This document shows positions 28,668 through 37,305 of a stretch of DNA of 64,000 bases, piece by piece (position 1 is the first letter of the stretch; each line of letters opens with the position of its first letter). Under the pieces are notes generated by a model. That model did no database searches and had not been told where the DNA came from. It saw only the letters and a list, made by a program, of their open reading frames with translations. The stretch spans positions 1 through 64,000 of the forward strand of contig NZ_JBPKBH010000016.1 in NCBI RefSeq assembly GCF_051388915.1, read 5' to 3'. The stretch is from Yinghuangia sp051388915 (GTDB taxonomy: Bacteria > Actinomycetota > Actinomycetes > Streptomycetales > Streptomycetaceae). Both the position numbers and the translations under genes were made by a program.

Positions 28668-28765
28668 GGTCGGACCATGAAGGTCGGATCACCCAGGTCG
28701 GATCACCCAGGTCGGATCAACGAGGTCAGATCAACGAGGCCGGACAACCAAGTCGGATCAACCAA
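28668..28765. repeat. 14-bp tandem repeat array, seven units
   Basis: Units start at 28668, 28682, 28696, 28710, 28724, 28738 and 28752. Consensus ggtcggatcaacca-like; units two and three are identical. The array fills the gap between rmuC and the DUF6542 gene, ending 54 bases before the latter's start. Confidence 0.92.
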
Positions 28766-28819
28766 GGAAGCGCGTGTTCCTCACCCCTTTGTCCGTGGTT
28801 CACCACATACCGTGGGTTT

Positions 28820-29884
28820 GTGGAACAGCGCAGCCGAGCAGCCCGCCCGTCGGCGGCCGGACGGCCCCCGCAGGGGCGGCGTCCCGTGCCGGCGCCCGGG
28901 CGGGGTGAGCCGGTGCGTCGTCGCCGATCGCCGCGCGCGGAACCGCCCGAGCCCGTGACCCCGGGGACGGGGGCACCACGTCCCGTACCGCCCAAGCCCC
29001 CCGGACGCCCGGAGGCGGCGGCCCCGCCGAGTGCCGGTGCGTCTCCCGGCGCCCCTCCCGGTGCAGCGGCCGAACGGGCCTTCCCCGCACCCGACCCCGG
29101 CGAGCCCGGCTGGGGCGGAGCCGACGGACCGGACGCCCCCGACAGGTCGTACCCCGGCGGTTCCGCGCTCCCGCACGGTCGCCCCTCGCCTCCGCCACCC
29201 CCGCCCTCCGCGCCGTCGGTGACCGGCGGCACCGCAGGGCCGCGCGGACGGCAGAGTCCCGGCGGACCCGGCGGCAGGCCGGGCCCCGGCGGCGGCCACG
29301 GGAGCGGGCCCGGAAACGGCCAGGGCGGCGGGAACGGGAACGGTCAGGGCAGCGGGCGCGGCGACGGCAGAAGCCCCGGCCGCGGCGCCGACCCCCACGG
29401 CCGCCCCGCGCAGCGCCGCCGTCCGGCCTCCGCCACCGGGCTCACCGCCCCCGGCGCCTTCGTCGTGGCGTCCGGCGCCACCCTGCTCGGCGGGGTGCTC
29501 GACCACATGGTCACCGACACGCTGGGCGCGCTGTTCGGCACGGTCTTCCTGGCCACATGCGTGCTGGTCGCGGTCAAGACCCGGATCCGCGACCTGGCCG
29601 CGGCGGTGATCGCGCCGCCGCTCGCGTTCGCGCTGACGATACTGGCGCTCAGCCTGTTCTTCCCCAGCGACAACGGCGAAGGCTTCGTCCTCCGGACCGT
29701 GCTCGACATGTTCACGGCGCTGACCTTCAAGGCCGGGGTGCTGTGGGGCGGCGCGGTGCTCGCGGCGGCGGTCGTCTTCGTCCGGTTGCGCGCGGACCGC
29801 GAGGCGACCCGGCGGCGGGCGGCGGTACGCGAGGGCCGCGACCGCGACCGTGGCGGCCCCGCCCCAGGGCCACGCGACCGCTGA
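28820..29884 (+). CDS. DUF6542-type membrane protein with long disordered N-terminus
   Basis: 354 residues, GTG start. The first ~210 residues are Pro/Gly/Arg-rich and disordered, with GN/GQ repeats; the C-terminal ~145 residues carry three to four membrane helices (about 213-235, 237-255, 262-285, 300-325) and a charged tail. I recognise the C-terminal part as the Streptomyces DUF6542 family, which usually sits next to ispH as here. Function unknown. Confidence 0.82.
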   Translation: MEQRSRAARPSAAGRPPQGRRPVPAPGRGEPVRRRRSPRAEPPEPVTPGTGAPRPVPPKPPGRPEAAAPPSAGASPGAPPGAAAERAFPAPDPGEPGWGGADGPDAPDRSYPGGSALPHGRPSPPPPPPSAPSVTGGTAGPRGRQSPGGPGGRPGPGGGHGSGPGNGQGGGNGNGQGSGRGDGRSPGRGADPHGRPAQRRRPASATGLTAPGAFVVASGATLLGGVLDHMVTDTLGALFGTVFLATCVLVAVKTRIRDLAAAVIAPPLAFALTILALSLFFPSDNGEGFVLRTVLDMFTALTFKAGVLWGGAVLAAAVVFVRLRADREATRRRAAVREGRDRDRGGPAPGPRDR

Positions 29885-30036
29885 CGCCGAGCCGGGCGAG
29901 CCGGAGCGGACAGCCGAGCGGCGACGGCCACACCCAAGGTGCGCGCGACCGGGGCGAGCCGGCGCGGACAGCCGAGCCGCACAAGACCGGGCGAAGAAGC
30001 CGGGCCGAAGCAGGCACCCGCCCCCGGGCACGCAAA

Positions 30037-30067
30037 GCCCCTCGGACCCTCCCGGGATCCGAGGGGC
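30037..30067 (-). terminator. Hairpin terminator downstream of ispH
   Basis: Perfect 10-bp stem (gcccctcgga, 30037-30046; tccgaggggc, 30058-30067) with an 11-base loop, ten bases past the ispH stop. On the minus strand it is followed by TTTGCG, so the T tract is short. It may also end the DUF6542 transcript from the other side. Confidence 0.75.
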
Positions 30068-30076
30068 GAACGTACG

Positions 30077-31063
30077 TCAGGCCTGTTGCCCGGCCGCCTT
30101 GAGGTCGCGGCGCAGCTCCTGCGGCAGTGAGAACGCCAGGCGCTCCTCCATCGCGGTGTGCACCCGCACGTCGTCGAAGCCGTGCCCGGCCAGCCACTCC
30201 AACACGCCGTCGACCAGCACCTCGGGCACCGACGCGCCGCTCGTCACGCCGACCGTGGCGACCCCGGCCAACCACGCCTCGTCGATCTCGTCGGCCCCGT
30301 CGACCAGGTACGACGCACCCGCGCCCGCCTCCAACGCGACCTCGACCAGCCGCACCGAGTTGGACGAGTTCTTGGACCCGACGACGATGATCAGGTCGGC
30401 CTCGGCGGCGATCTGCTTCACCGCGACCTGGCGGTTCTGCGTCGCGTAGCAGATGTCGTCACTCGGCGGGCTTTCGAGGAGCGGGAACTTCTCCTTCAAC
30501 GCGCCGACCGTGGCCATGGCCTCGTCCACCGACAGCGTGGTCTGCGACAGCCACACCACCTTGGAGGGGTCGCTCACCTCGATGTTCGCGACGTCCTTCG
30601 GGCCGTCGACCAGTGTGATGCTCTCCGGCGCCTCGCCCATCGTGCCGACGACCTCTTCGTGGCCCTCGTGGCCGATGAGGAGGATGTTGTAGCCGTCCTC
30701 GGCGTAGCGCACGGCCTCCTTGTGCACCTTGGTCACCAGCGGGCAGGTGGCGTCGATGGTCTTGAGGCTGCGTTCGGCGGCCTGCTCGTGCACGACCGGG
30801 GCCACCCCGTGGGCGGAGAAGATCACCGTCGCGCCCTCGGGCACCTCGTACGCCTCGTCGACGAAGACCGCGCCGCGCTTGCGGAGCGTCTCGACGACGT
30901 ACTTGTTGTGCACGATCTCGTGGCGGACGTAGACCGGCGGCCCGTACAGCTCCAGGGCCTTCTCGACGGTGACGATGGCCCGGTCCACGCCCGCGCAGTA
31001 CCCACGGGGGGCGGCGAGCAGGACGCGGCGGGTTTGCGGAGCGACCTCAGTCATGCCGTCCAT
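30077..31063 (-). CDS. ispH: 4-hydroxy-3-methylbut-2-enyl diphosphate reductase IspH/LytB
   Basis: Last enzyme of the MEP isoprenoid pathway; reduces HMBPP to IPP and DMAPP with a [4Fe-4S] cluster. The three cluster cysteines are seen in GYCAGVDRA, DATCPLV and ICYATQNRQ; the TxHN/SNS-type substrate residues (HGVAP, VGSKNSSNS, TSGASVPE) are present. 328 residues, normal length; MTEVAPQ at residue four is an alternative start. Divergent from xseA with 83 bases between them. Confidence 0.96.
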   Translation of the reverse strand: MDGMTEVAPQTRRVLLAAPRGYCAGVDRAIVTVEKALELYGPPVYVRHEIVHNKYVVETLRKRGAVFVDEAYEVPEGATVIFSAHGVAPVVHEQAAERSLKTIDATCPLVTKVHKEAVRYAEDGYNILLIGHEGHEEVVGTMGEAPESITLVDGPKDVANIEVSDPSKVVWLSQTTLSVDEAMATVGALKEKFPLLESPPSDDICYATQNRQVAVKQIAAEADLIIVVGSKNSSNSVRLVEVALEAGAGASYLVDGADEIDEAWLAGVATVGVTSGASVPEVLVDGVLEWLAGHGFDDVRVHTAMEERLAFSLPQELRRDLKAAGQQA

Positions 31064-31134
31064 GGTACGGGGGCGCCTCCGCTCCGGTCGGCGGTCGCGC
31101 GGCGCCGTACACCCAAAGTGTCGGTCCCGACCCG

Positions 31135-31140
31135 TAATGT
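31135..31140 (+). promoter_or_regulatory. Candidate -10 box of xseA (leaderless)
   Basis: TAATGT six bases upstream of the xseA ATG at 31147, with no Shine-Dalgarno sequence. The spacing puts the transcript start at or next to the ATG. Confidence 0.55.
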
Positions 31141-31146
31141 GGCGGC

Positions 31147-32358
31147 ATGGCGCTGACCACCTCTGCGGAATCCCCCATCCCCGTATCGGAGATCTCGCGC
31201 CTCATCGGGGGCTGGATCGACCGGCTCGGATCCGTCTGGGTCGAGGGCCAGATCACCCAGTTGAGCCGCCGTCCCGGCGCCGGCGTCGTGTTCCTCACGC
31301 TCCGCGATCCGTCCGCCGAGGTGTCGATCTCGGTCACCTGCTTCCGCCGCGTGTTCGACGCGGTGAGCGAGGTGGTGTCCGAGGGCGCGCGCGTGGTCGT
31401 GTACGCGAAGCCCGAGTGGTACAAGGCGCGCGGCACCCTCTCCCTGCGTGCCACCGAGATCCGTCCGGTCGGCATCGGCGAACTGCTCGCGCGCGTCGAG
31501 CAGCTCAAGCGGGCGCTCACCACCGAGGGGCTCTTCGACCCGCGCCACAAGAAGCCGCTGCCCTTCCTGCCGCACCGCATCGGGCTGGTCTGCGGCCGGG
31601 CGAGCGCGGCCGAGCGCGACGTCCTGGAGAACGCGCGGCGGCGCTGGCCGGCCGTGCGCTTCGCGGTGCGCAACGTGGCGGTCCAGGGTGTGCACGCGGT
31701 GCCGCAGGTCGTCCAGGCGGTCCGCGAACTTGACGCGGACCCGTCGGTGGACGTCATCGTCGTGGCGCGCGGCGGCGGCAGCGTCGAGGACCTTCTGCCG
31801 TTCTCCGACGAGGAGTTGGTGCGCACCGTCTTCGGCTGCGCCACCCCCGTGGTCAGCGCGATCGGCCATGAGCCCGACACCCCGCTGCTCGACCTGGTCG
31901 CCGACCTGCGCGCGTCGACGCCGACCGACGCCGCGAAGAAGATCGTCCCGGATGTGGGCGAGGAGATGGCCCGCATCCACCAGTTGCGCGACCGAGCACG
32001 GCACACCATCGCGATGCGCGTCGAACGCGAGGAGCACGGGCTCGCGTCGGTGCGCAGCCGCCCGGTGCTCGCCGATCCGTACGGCATGGTCGGGGTGCGC
32101 GAGGAGGAGGTCGATGCCTTGGTCGACCGCTCGCGCCGGACGCTGCGGCACCGCCTCGATCACGCGGCGACGGACCTGGAGCACACCCGGGCGCGGGTGG
32201 TGGCGCTGTCCCCGGCGGCCACGCTGGAGCGCGGGTACGCCGTCCTCCAGAAGGAGAACGGCCAGGCGGTCCGCAGCCCGGGCGAGGTCGAGCCGGGCGA
32301 GAAGCTGACCGCCCGGCTCGCGTCGGGCCGCCTGGACATCGTGGTGGCCGGGGACTGA
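31147..32358 (+). CDS. xseA: Exodeoxyribonuclease VII large subunit
   Basis: 403 residues. OB-fold N-terminus (SVWVEGQITQLSRRPGAGVVFLTLRD), then the catalytic core (RIGLVCGRASAAERDVLENARRRW, VIVVARGGGSVEDLLPFSDEELVR, VSAIGHEPDTPLLDLVADLRASTPTDAA split here by its own sequence order), a coiled-coil region and the C-terminal segment (LERGYAVLQKENGQAV). It degrades single-stranded DNA together with several copies of XseB. Its usual neighbour xseB is not adjacent but 3.8 kb downstream. Confidence 0.95.
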   Translation: MALTTSAESPIPVSEISRLIGGWIDRLGSVWVEGQITQLSRRPGAGVVFLTLRDPSAEVSISVTCFRRVFDAVSEVVSEGARVVVYAKPEWYKARGTLSLRATEIRPVGIGELLARVEQLKRALTTEGLFDPRHKKPLPFLPHRIGLVCGRASAAERDVLENARRRWPAVRFAVRNVAVQGVHAVPQVVQAVRELDADPSVDVIVVARGGGSVEDLLPFSDEELVRTVFGCATPVVSAIGHEPDTPLLDLVADLRASTPTDAAKKIVPDVGEEMARIHQLRDRARHTIAMRVEREEHGLASVRSRPVLADPYGMVGVREEEVDALVDRSRRTLRHRLDHAATDLEHTRARVVALSPAATLERGYAVLQKENGQAVRSPGEVEPGEKLTARLASGRLDIVVAGD

Positions 32359-32537
32359 CCGGAGCCTGTCCGGGGGCCGACCCGGGTCTGACCGGTCGCG
32401 CACGGGCACGCCACTGGACCCGGTGCTCGGCACCCCGGCGGGCCGGACGACCGCGGCATGCTCCGCAGCCTCGCCCCCACGACTGCTCCCGGCCCGCTCC
32501 GTGGCCTACCCGACGGCCCGGTCCCGTCGGCCTCCGC

Positions 32538-32936
32538 CTACTCCTCGGACTCCTCGCGGACGTACTCCGCGTAGTCCGCCGCGCTCAGCAGGTCTTCGGT
32601 GTCGACCGTGCCGGACGGGGCGATCTCGATGAGCCAGCCGTCGCCGTACGAGTCGTCGTTGAGCTGCTCCGGGCCGTCCGCGAGCGTGTCGTTCACCGCG
32701 GCGACGGTCCCGGCGAGCGGCATGTAGATCTCCGAGACCGCTTTGACGGACTCGACCGTCCCCAGCGGCTCACTCGCATCCAACTTGGCTCCCTGCTCCG
32801 GGAGTTCGACGTAGACGACGTCGCCGAGCTGGCGCTGCGCGTAATCGGTGAGACCGACGCGCCAGCGTCCGCCGGGGACTTCCTGCGCCCACTCGTGGTC
32901 CTTCGTGTACGTGCGGTCTTCCGGGATGTTCGGCAA
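32538..32936 (-). CDS. gcvH: Glycine cleavage system H protein
   Basis: 132 residues. The lipoyl attachment lysine is K65 in GTVESVKAVSEIY, with the family's N-terminal PEDRTYTKDHEW and C-terminal GWLIEI. The start must be a TTG at 32936 (MPNIPEDRTY): GGAGG lies five bases upstream and the family N-terminus begins there, while the longer frame adds 49 unrelated residues. GcvH carries the aminomethyl group between GcvP and GcvT; neither is in the window. It sits, on the opposite strand, between xseA and xseB. Confidence 0.94.
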   Translation of the reverse strand: MPNIPEDRTYTKDHEWAQEVPGGRWRVGLTDYAQRQLGDVVYVELPEQGAKLDASEPLGTVESVKAVSEIYMPLAGTVAAVNDTLADGPEQLNDDSYGDGWLIEIAPSGTVDTEDLLSAADYAEYVREESEE

Positions 32937-33321
32937 GCCGGCCTCCAGGGCGCCTCGTCGCGGACGCCGGGTCCGACCGCGCGCGTCGGTCGGACACCGG
33001 CTTGAGGCCGAGCATGCGGCACCGCCGACAGGGTTGGGTAGCGCGGGACAGGACACCCACCCGATCGGGCGAACCGTCGCCATTTCCCTTCACAGACAAG
33101 GGAGTTGCCGGATAATCGCACCGATTCCGCGGCCCCCGCGACTGGGGTCGCAGCACGTGCGGCGGCGCCCGCCCCCGACCGGTTTCCCCAGGTCGAGCGA
33201 GTTTGTCGGACAACCTGTCGTCCGTTCGGGTGGATCGCGGACGGATTCCCGGCGCGGTGCGCCCGTCGGCCCCCAAGCGCGCTTACGTTCGGGCTCCGGA
33301 CTCCGATCCATAGGGGCTGCC
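32937..33321. other. Divergent intergenic region between gcvH and the M6 protease gene
   Basis: 385 bases. It holds a small inverted repeat at 33086-33104 (tccctt, seven-base loop, aaggga). I looked for the glycine riboswitch that often precedes gcv genes in actinobacteria and do not see its conserved core. The promoters of both genes must lie here. Confidence 0.55.
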
Positions 33322-36132
33322 ATGCGCCGTGCCGGGCTGTTCACCGTCCGCCGAGCCGTCGTACGCGCCGCGCTGCCGCTGATCGCGGTGGCCGCTGTCG
33401 CCGCCGCGGCCCCCGCGCCCGCCCCCGGGGACACCGCCGCGGCCGACCGGAGCCGTGCTGTCTGGCAGCCCTCGGCCGCCGACGACTACGTCAACTACGT
33501 TGCCCCGCGCGACGATCTGCCGCTCGACGCGCGGCCGGAAACGGCCGACGAACGCACCGGATCCACCCCGTCCGGCGGGCACACCCAGCAAACCCGTGAC
33601 GTGGACCGGAAGTTCGCGGACGGCAACCCTGTCGCGGCCCGCGGGCTCGCCGCCGCAGAGGCCGAGGCGTCCGCGACCGGCCGCAGTCCGCGTGCGCTGC
33701 GCGAGGAGCGGGACCGGCGCGCCGGCCGTCCGTCCACCCACGAGGCCCAACTGCTCACCATCCTGGTCGAGTTCAACGACCGGGCGAACGACGACTTCGC
33801 CGGTTTCCGCAGGCCCAGGAGCGTCGCGGACCCGACCTGCGTCACCGAGCCACCGGGCACCGTCATGAACGGCCCCCGGCACAACCGGCTGCCCGACCCC
33901 GCGGGCACGCAGGACAACAACACCCTGTGGGTGCCCGACTTCTCGCCGGCGCACTACAACGCGATGCTCTACACCGAGCGCGGTCTCACCGAGCGCGTGC
34001 GCCCCGATCTCACCGGCCCCGACGGCCGCCCCGGCGTCGACCTGGCCGGGCTGACCATGCGCAACATGTACCGCGAGATGTCGAAGGGCGCGTACAGCGT
34101 CGGCGGCGAGGCCGCGGGCTGGGTGACGGTGCCGCACTCCGAGGCCTGGTACGCCGCCGGGAAGTGCGGCGCGATCATGCAGGACAACAGCGGGCACCCC
34201 GACAACCCGCGCGGCGTACGCCAGTTCGTCACCGACGCGGTCGACGCCCTGGCCGCGTCGCGCCCCGACTTCCCGTGGGCCGACTACGACCGCGAGGACC
34301 TGGGCGACGCCGACCACGACGGCAACCTGCGCGAGCCGGACGGCGTGGTCGACCACCTCGTCCTGGTGCACGCGGGCCGCGACAAGTCGGCGGGCGGCGG
34401 GGCGGAGGGGACGTACGCGATCTGGGCGCACGCCGGCAACGTGCTGCGCGGGCACCCCGTACCGGGCACGGACCTCCGGGTGGCGAACTACATCGTGCAG
34501 CCGGAGGACTCCGGAGTCGGCGTCTTCGCCCACGAGTTCGGCCACGACCTCGGACTACCGGACCTGTACGACAACTTCAGCGGCGGCGAGACGGACGTCG
34601 ACTTCTGGGACCTGATGTCGTCCGGCTCGCACTCCGGGCCGCTGTTCCAGGCGATGCCCGCGCACATGGGCGCGTGGTCGAAGTACGTGCTCGGCTGGAC
34701 CGATCCCGAGGTCGTGCCGGTCGGCGACGCGCGGCGCTTCCTGACCGTCGGCGCGGCCGCGAAACCCCTTCCCGGCACCCGTGATTCGGTACGCGTCGAC
34801 CTGCCGCCGGAGACGGTTCGCATCGGCACGCCGCACTCCGGCGCGAACATGTGGTACTCCGGGCGCGACCAGGAGTGGGCGGACACGTCGATCGTCCGCG
34901 AGCTGTCCGTCCCGGCGGGAGCCCGCGACGCGGCGCTGTGGATGTGGAACGACTACGTCATCGAAGAGGACTGGGACTACGGCTTCGTCGAGGTGTCCGA
35001 CGACGGCGGCGCCACCTGGACGCAGCTCGCGGTGCACGACGAGGCCGGCAACCTGGTCTCGACCCCACCGGGCTACCCCGACCCCAACCGCAACCTCGCC
35101 GAGTTCCGCAAGACCGACGCGCTGACCGGCAGCAGCGGCGGCTGGCGGCACGACCGCGTGGACCTGACGGCGTACGCGGGCCGGACGGTGCAGGTGCGCC
35201 TGGCCACGATGACGGACGCCGCCTTCACCGAACGCGGCTGGTTCGCCGACGACTTCGCCCTCGTCGCGGACGGCGCGACGATCTGGTCCGACGACGTCGA
35301 GAACGGCGACGCGGGCTGGCACCCGGTCCTGGGCACGTCGACCATCACGCGCGGGTCGGGCTGGGCGCGTACCACGGGCTCGGTCGAGCGCGAGCAGTAC
35401 TACCTGCTGGAGTGGCGGGCCCCGGTCGGCTTCGACGAAGGGCTGAACTACGCGTACACGACCGTCAGGAGCGGGGTCGCGAGCGGAGACCCGGCCGCGG
35501 GCACGCAGATCGCGCGCGTGCCGTACAACGTGCCGGGGCTGCTGGTGTGGCTGCGCGACGCGGAGTACCAGAACAACGGCGTGCGGTTCAATCTGGACGC
35601 GCCGCCGAGCCACGGGCCCAAGGGCCAGGTGCTGCTGGTCGACGCGCACGTGGACCCGCTGCGCTGGACCGGCGAGGCAGGTGCCAACTACTCCATCGCC
35701 CGGAACCCGCTGAAGAACATCGAGAACCGCGCGCAGTCGTCCAACGCGGCCTTCGCCCCCACGGCCACCAAGCCCTTCACCGCCTGCCACACGCAGGGCA
35801 AGTGGTGCCAGGACTTCCCGGCGCTGGACGGGCGCGCCGAGTTCACCGACGCCCAGGGCTGGGCCGCGGGCGCCGAGTACCTGGACGGACGCCCGGTCGA
35901 CCGCTTCCGGGACGGCGGCACGGTGGTGCCCGCGCGCGAGCCCTACTCGACGCGGGTCGTCAAGCCGGACGGCTCGCCGGACCCGGTCCACTACGGCGTG
36001 CCCTTCGGCGGCTCGGTGCTGGGCACGGGCGACCCGGGGCCGGAGCGGGCGTACGGGGTCGGGGTACGCGTCCTGCACCCCTTCGACGCGAACCGCGGCG
36101 CGCTGATCGCCGTCACTCCGGCGCGTCGGTGA
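33322..36132 (+). CDS. Secreted M6-family (immune inhibitor A-like) metalloprotease
   Basis: 936 residues with a basic N-terminus, a hydrophobic signal sequence (about 12-32) and Ala/Pro-rich cleavage region. The M6 zinc motif is HEFGHDLGLPD (H404, E405, H408, D414), the HExxHxxGxxD form. Upstream is the M6 fold (TILVEFNDRAN, ADHDGNLREPDGVVDHLVLVH); downstream are one or more beta-rich domains of the kind that carry carbohydrate or protein contacts (ALWMWNDYVIEEDWDYGFVE). It should be an exported zinc endopeptidase; the target is unknown. ATG with AGGGG upstream. The gene ends 19 bases before xseB. Confidence 0.92.
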   Translation: MRRAGLFTVRRAVVRAALPLIAVAAVAAAAPAPAPGDTAAADRSRAVWQPSAADDYVNYVAPRDDLPLDARPETADERTGSTPSGGHTQQTRDVDRKFADGNPVAARGLAAAEAEASATGRSPRALREERDRRAGRPSTHEAQLLTILVEFNDRANDDFAGFRRPRSVADPTCVTEPPGTVMNGPRHNRLPDPAGTQDNNTLWVPDFSPAHYNAMLYTERGLTERVRPDLTGPDGRPGVDLAGLTMRNMYREMSKGAYSVGGEAAGWVTVPHSEAWYAAGKCGAIMQDNSGHPDNPRGVRQFVTDAVDALAASRPDFPWADYDREDLGDADHDGNLREPDGVVDHLVLVHAGRDKSAGGGAEGTYAIWAHAGNVLRGHPVPGTDLRVANYIVQPEDSGVGVFAHEFGHDLGLPDLYDNFSGGETDVDFWDLMSSGSHSGPLFQAMPAHMGAWSKYVLGWTDPEVVPVGDARRFLTVGAAAKPLPGTRDSVRVDLPPETVRIGTPHSGANMWYSGRDQEWADTSIVRELSVPAGARDAALWMWNDYVIEEDWDYGFVEVSDDGGATWTQLAVHDEAGNLVSTPPGYPDPNRNLAEFRKTDALTGSSGGWRHDRVDLTAYAGRTVQVRLATMTDAAFTERGWFADDFALVADGATIWSDDVENGDAGWHPVLGTSTITRGSGWARTTGSVEREQYYLLEWRAPVGFDEGLNYAYTTVRSGVASGDPAAGTQIARVPYNVPGLLVWLRDAEYQNNGVRFNLDAPPSHGPKGQVLLVDAHVDPLRWTGEAGANYSIARNPLKNIENRAQSSNAAFAPTATKPFTACHTQGKWCQDFPALDGRAEFTDAQGWAAGAEYLDGRPVDRFRDGGTVVPAREPYSTRVVKPDGSPDPVHYGVPFGGSVLGTGDPGPERAYGVGVRVLHPFDANRGALIAVTPARR

Positions 36133-36140
36133 CGGCGCAT

Positions 36141-36146
36141 AGGCTG
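36141..36146 (+). promoter_or_regulatory. Candidate -10 box of xseB (leaderless)
   Basis: TAGGCT, a common actinobacterial -10 sequence, stands six bases before the xseB ATG, just after the M6 stop. The geometry is the same as for xseA and would let xseB be transcribed independently. Confidence 0.55.
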
Positions 36147-36151
36147 CTGCC

Positions 36152-36406
36152 ATGGCCAAGAAGAGTGTGGACGCCGCGGTCGACTCCGGCGAGGAGTCCC
36201 TGGGGTACGAGCAGGCCCGCGACGAGTTGGTCGAGGTCGTCCGGCGGCTGGAGACCGGCGGCATCTCGTTGGAGGAGTCGCTTGCGCTGTGGGAGCGAGG
36301 CGAGAAGCTGGCGAACGTCTGCCAGCAGTGGCTCGACGGCGCCCGGGCGCGCCTCGACGCGGTGATGAAGGCGCAGGCCGAGGACGAGGGCGGCGTCGAG
36401 GGCTGA
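36152..36406 (+). CDS. xseB: Exodeoxyribonuclease VII small subunit
   Basis: 84 residues, the normal size. Helical hairpin with the family motif (GYEQARDELVEVVRRLETGG then ISLEESLALWERGEKLA). It binds and stabilises XseA. The chosen ATG gives the family's usual length. Separated from xseA by gcvH and the M6 protease gene, which is unusual. Confidence 0.94.
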   Translation: MAKKSVDAAVDSGEESLGYEQARDELVEVVRRLETGGISLEESLALWERGEKLANVCQQWLDGARARLDAVMKAQAEDEGGVEG

Positions 36407-36501
36407 GCGGGTCGCTCGGGGGTCGGCGACCGGTCGGGTCCCAGGACGCGGGAACGCTCCCCGTGCCCCCGGCCCGCGGATCCCCCTCGCCCCTCGACCC
36501 C

Positions 36502-36669
36502 TCAGCCGTGCACCGCGACGACGATGGTCGCCACCAGCGTGACCAGGGCCACCGCGCCGCCCAGGACGACCCAGCGCAGGCGCGGCAGCACCTCCCAGCC
36601 CTCGCCGGGGCGCGCGTCCACCGGCCGCCACCGGCGCGCGCCGCGGGCGCGGACCCGTGCGAGGCTCAC
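36502..36669 (-). CDS. Small single-helix membrane protein coupled to the GNAT gene
   Basis: 55 residues from a GTG at 36669 that overlaps the stop of the acetyltransferase gene as GTGA. The N-terminal half is Arg-rich; residues ~33-54 are one hydrophobic helix ending almost at the C-terminus, so it would be tail-anchored with the basic part inside. The four-base overlap, used repeatedly in this genome, is the main support for it being real. No known family. Confidence 0.6.
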   Translation of the reverse strand: MSLARVRARGARRWRPVDARPGEGWEVLPRLRWVVLGGAVALVTLVATIVVAVHG

Positions 36670-37220
36670 AGGGCGACCCACGCCGGGACGTACGGCCGCC
36701 CGTTGGCGTCCACCGGCTGCCGTTCCGACCCCTGCCGCCCCGACGTGCCGCTCGACTCGGACTGCTGCGGCGGGACCTGCCGGCCGGGCGTGAAGCACAG
36801 GTGCAGGTGCGGCTCCCCGTCGACGACCGACCGGCCGCCCATGGCGGTGAAGCCGCGTTGCAGGAACCACGGCGCGACGCGGACGAACACGTCCGCGACG
36901 ATCGGCCGCCCCTCGGCCAGGACCACGGCGTGCTCGACCAGGGTGGTGGCGTATCCCTTGCGGCGGTCGGAGGTCGCGGTGCAGAGGCGGCCGAGCCGCA
37001 GGATGCCGTCCGGTTCCTCGGTCAGGCGGAGCGTCGCGACCGGCACGCCATCGCGCTCGCCCCACACGTGCAGGGTCTCGGGCTCGATGTCGAGCCCGTC
37101 GGGTTCGTGGCGCGCGCGCTGTCGGGCGACCACGAAGACCTGGCTGCGCAGCGCGAGCAGGCGGTAGAGCCGCTCGGCGCTCAGCTCGGCGAGTGTTCCG
37201 CAGAAGTACGAGACGTCCAC
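36666..37220 (-). CDS. GNAT-family N-acetyltransferase, ElaA-like
   Basis: 184 residues, GTG start. The N-terminus fits ElaA (ERLYRLLALRSQVFVVARQR, EPDGLDIEPETLHVWGERDG) and the acetyl-CoA loop is seen as RRKGYATTLVEHAV. The C-terminal ~40 residues after HLHLCFTPGR are a Ser/Gln-rich extension beyond the usual ElaA length. The acceptor is unknown. Translationally coupled to the small membrane protein that follows. Confidence 0.85.
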   Translation of the reverse strand: MDVSYFCGTLAELSAERLYRLLALRSQVFVVARQRARHEPDGLDIEPETLHVWGERDGVPVATLRLTEEPDGILRLGRLCTATSDRRKGYATTLVEHAVVLAEGRPIVADVFVRVAPWFLQRGFTAMGGRSVVDGEPHLHLCFTPGRQVPPQQSESSGTSGRQGSERQPVDANGRPYVPAWVAL

Positions 37221-37305
37221 CGGCGAAGGCTGACATCGCGATCACGACATTTGGGCGACTCCGTGATGAACTCTCGATGCCGGACCGCCCAACCCTGACT
37301 GCCCG

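Noticed and set aside
28668..28765. CRISPR array
   Set aside because: The 14-base units are directly adjacent, with no spacers, and there are no cas genes. The 89-bp and 29-bp repeats are rejected for the same reason.
32520..32560. tRNA or other RNA gene in short gaps
   Set aside because: I looked for T-loop-like ggttcgaatcc sequences across the intergenic regions; matches such as that near 52920 lie in coding sequence and have no cloverleaf partner arms.
32937..33321. Glycine riboswitch upstream of gcvH
   Set aside because: I did not find the conserved core of the class on the minus strand. A covariance scan would be needed to be certain.
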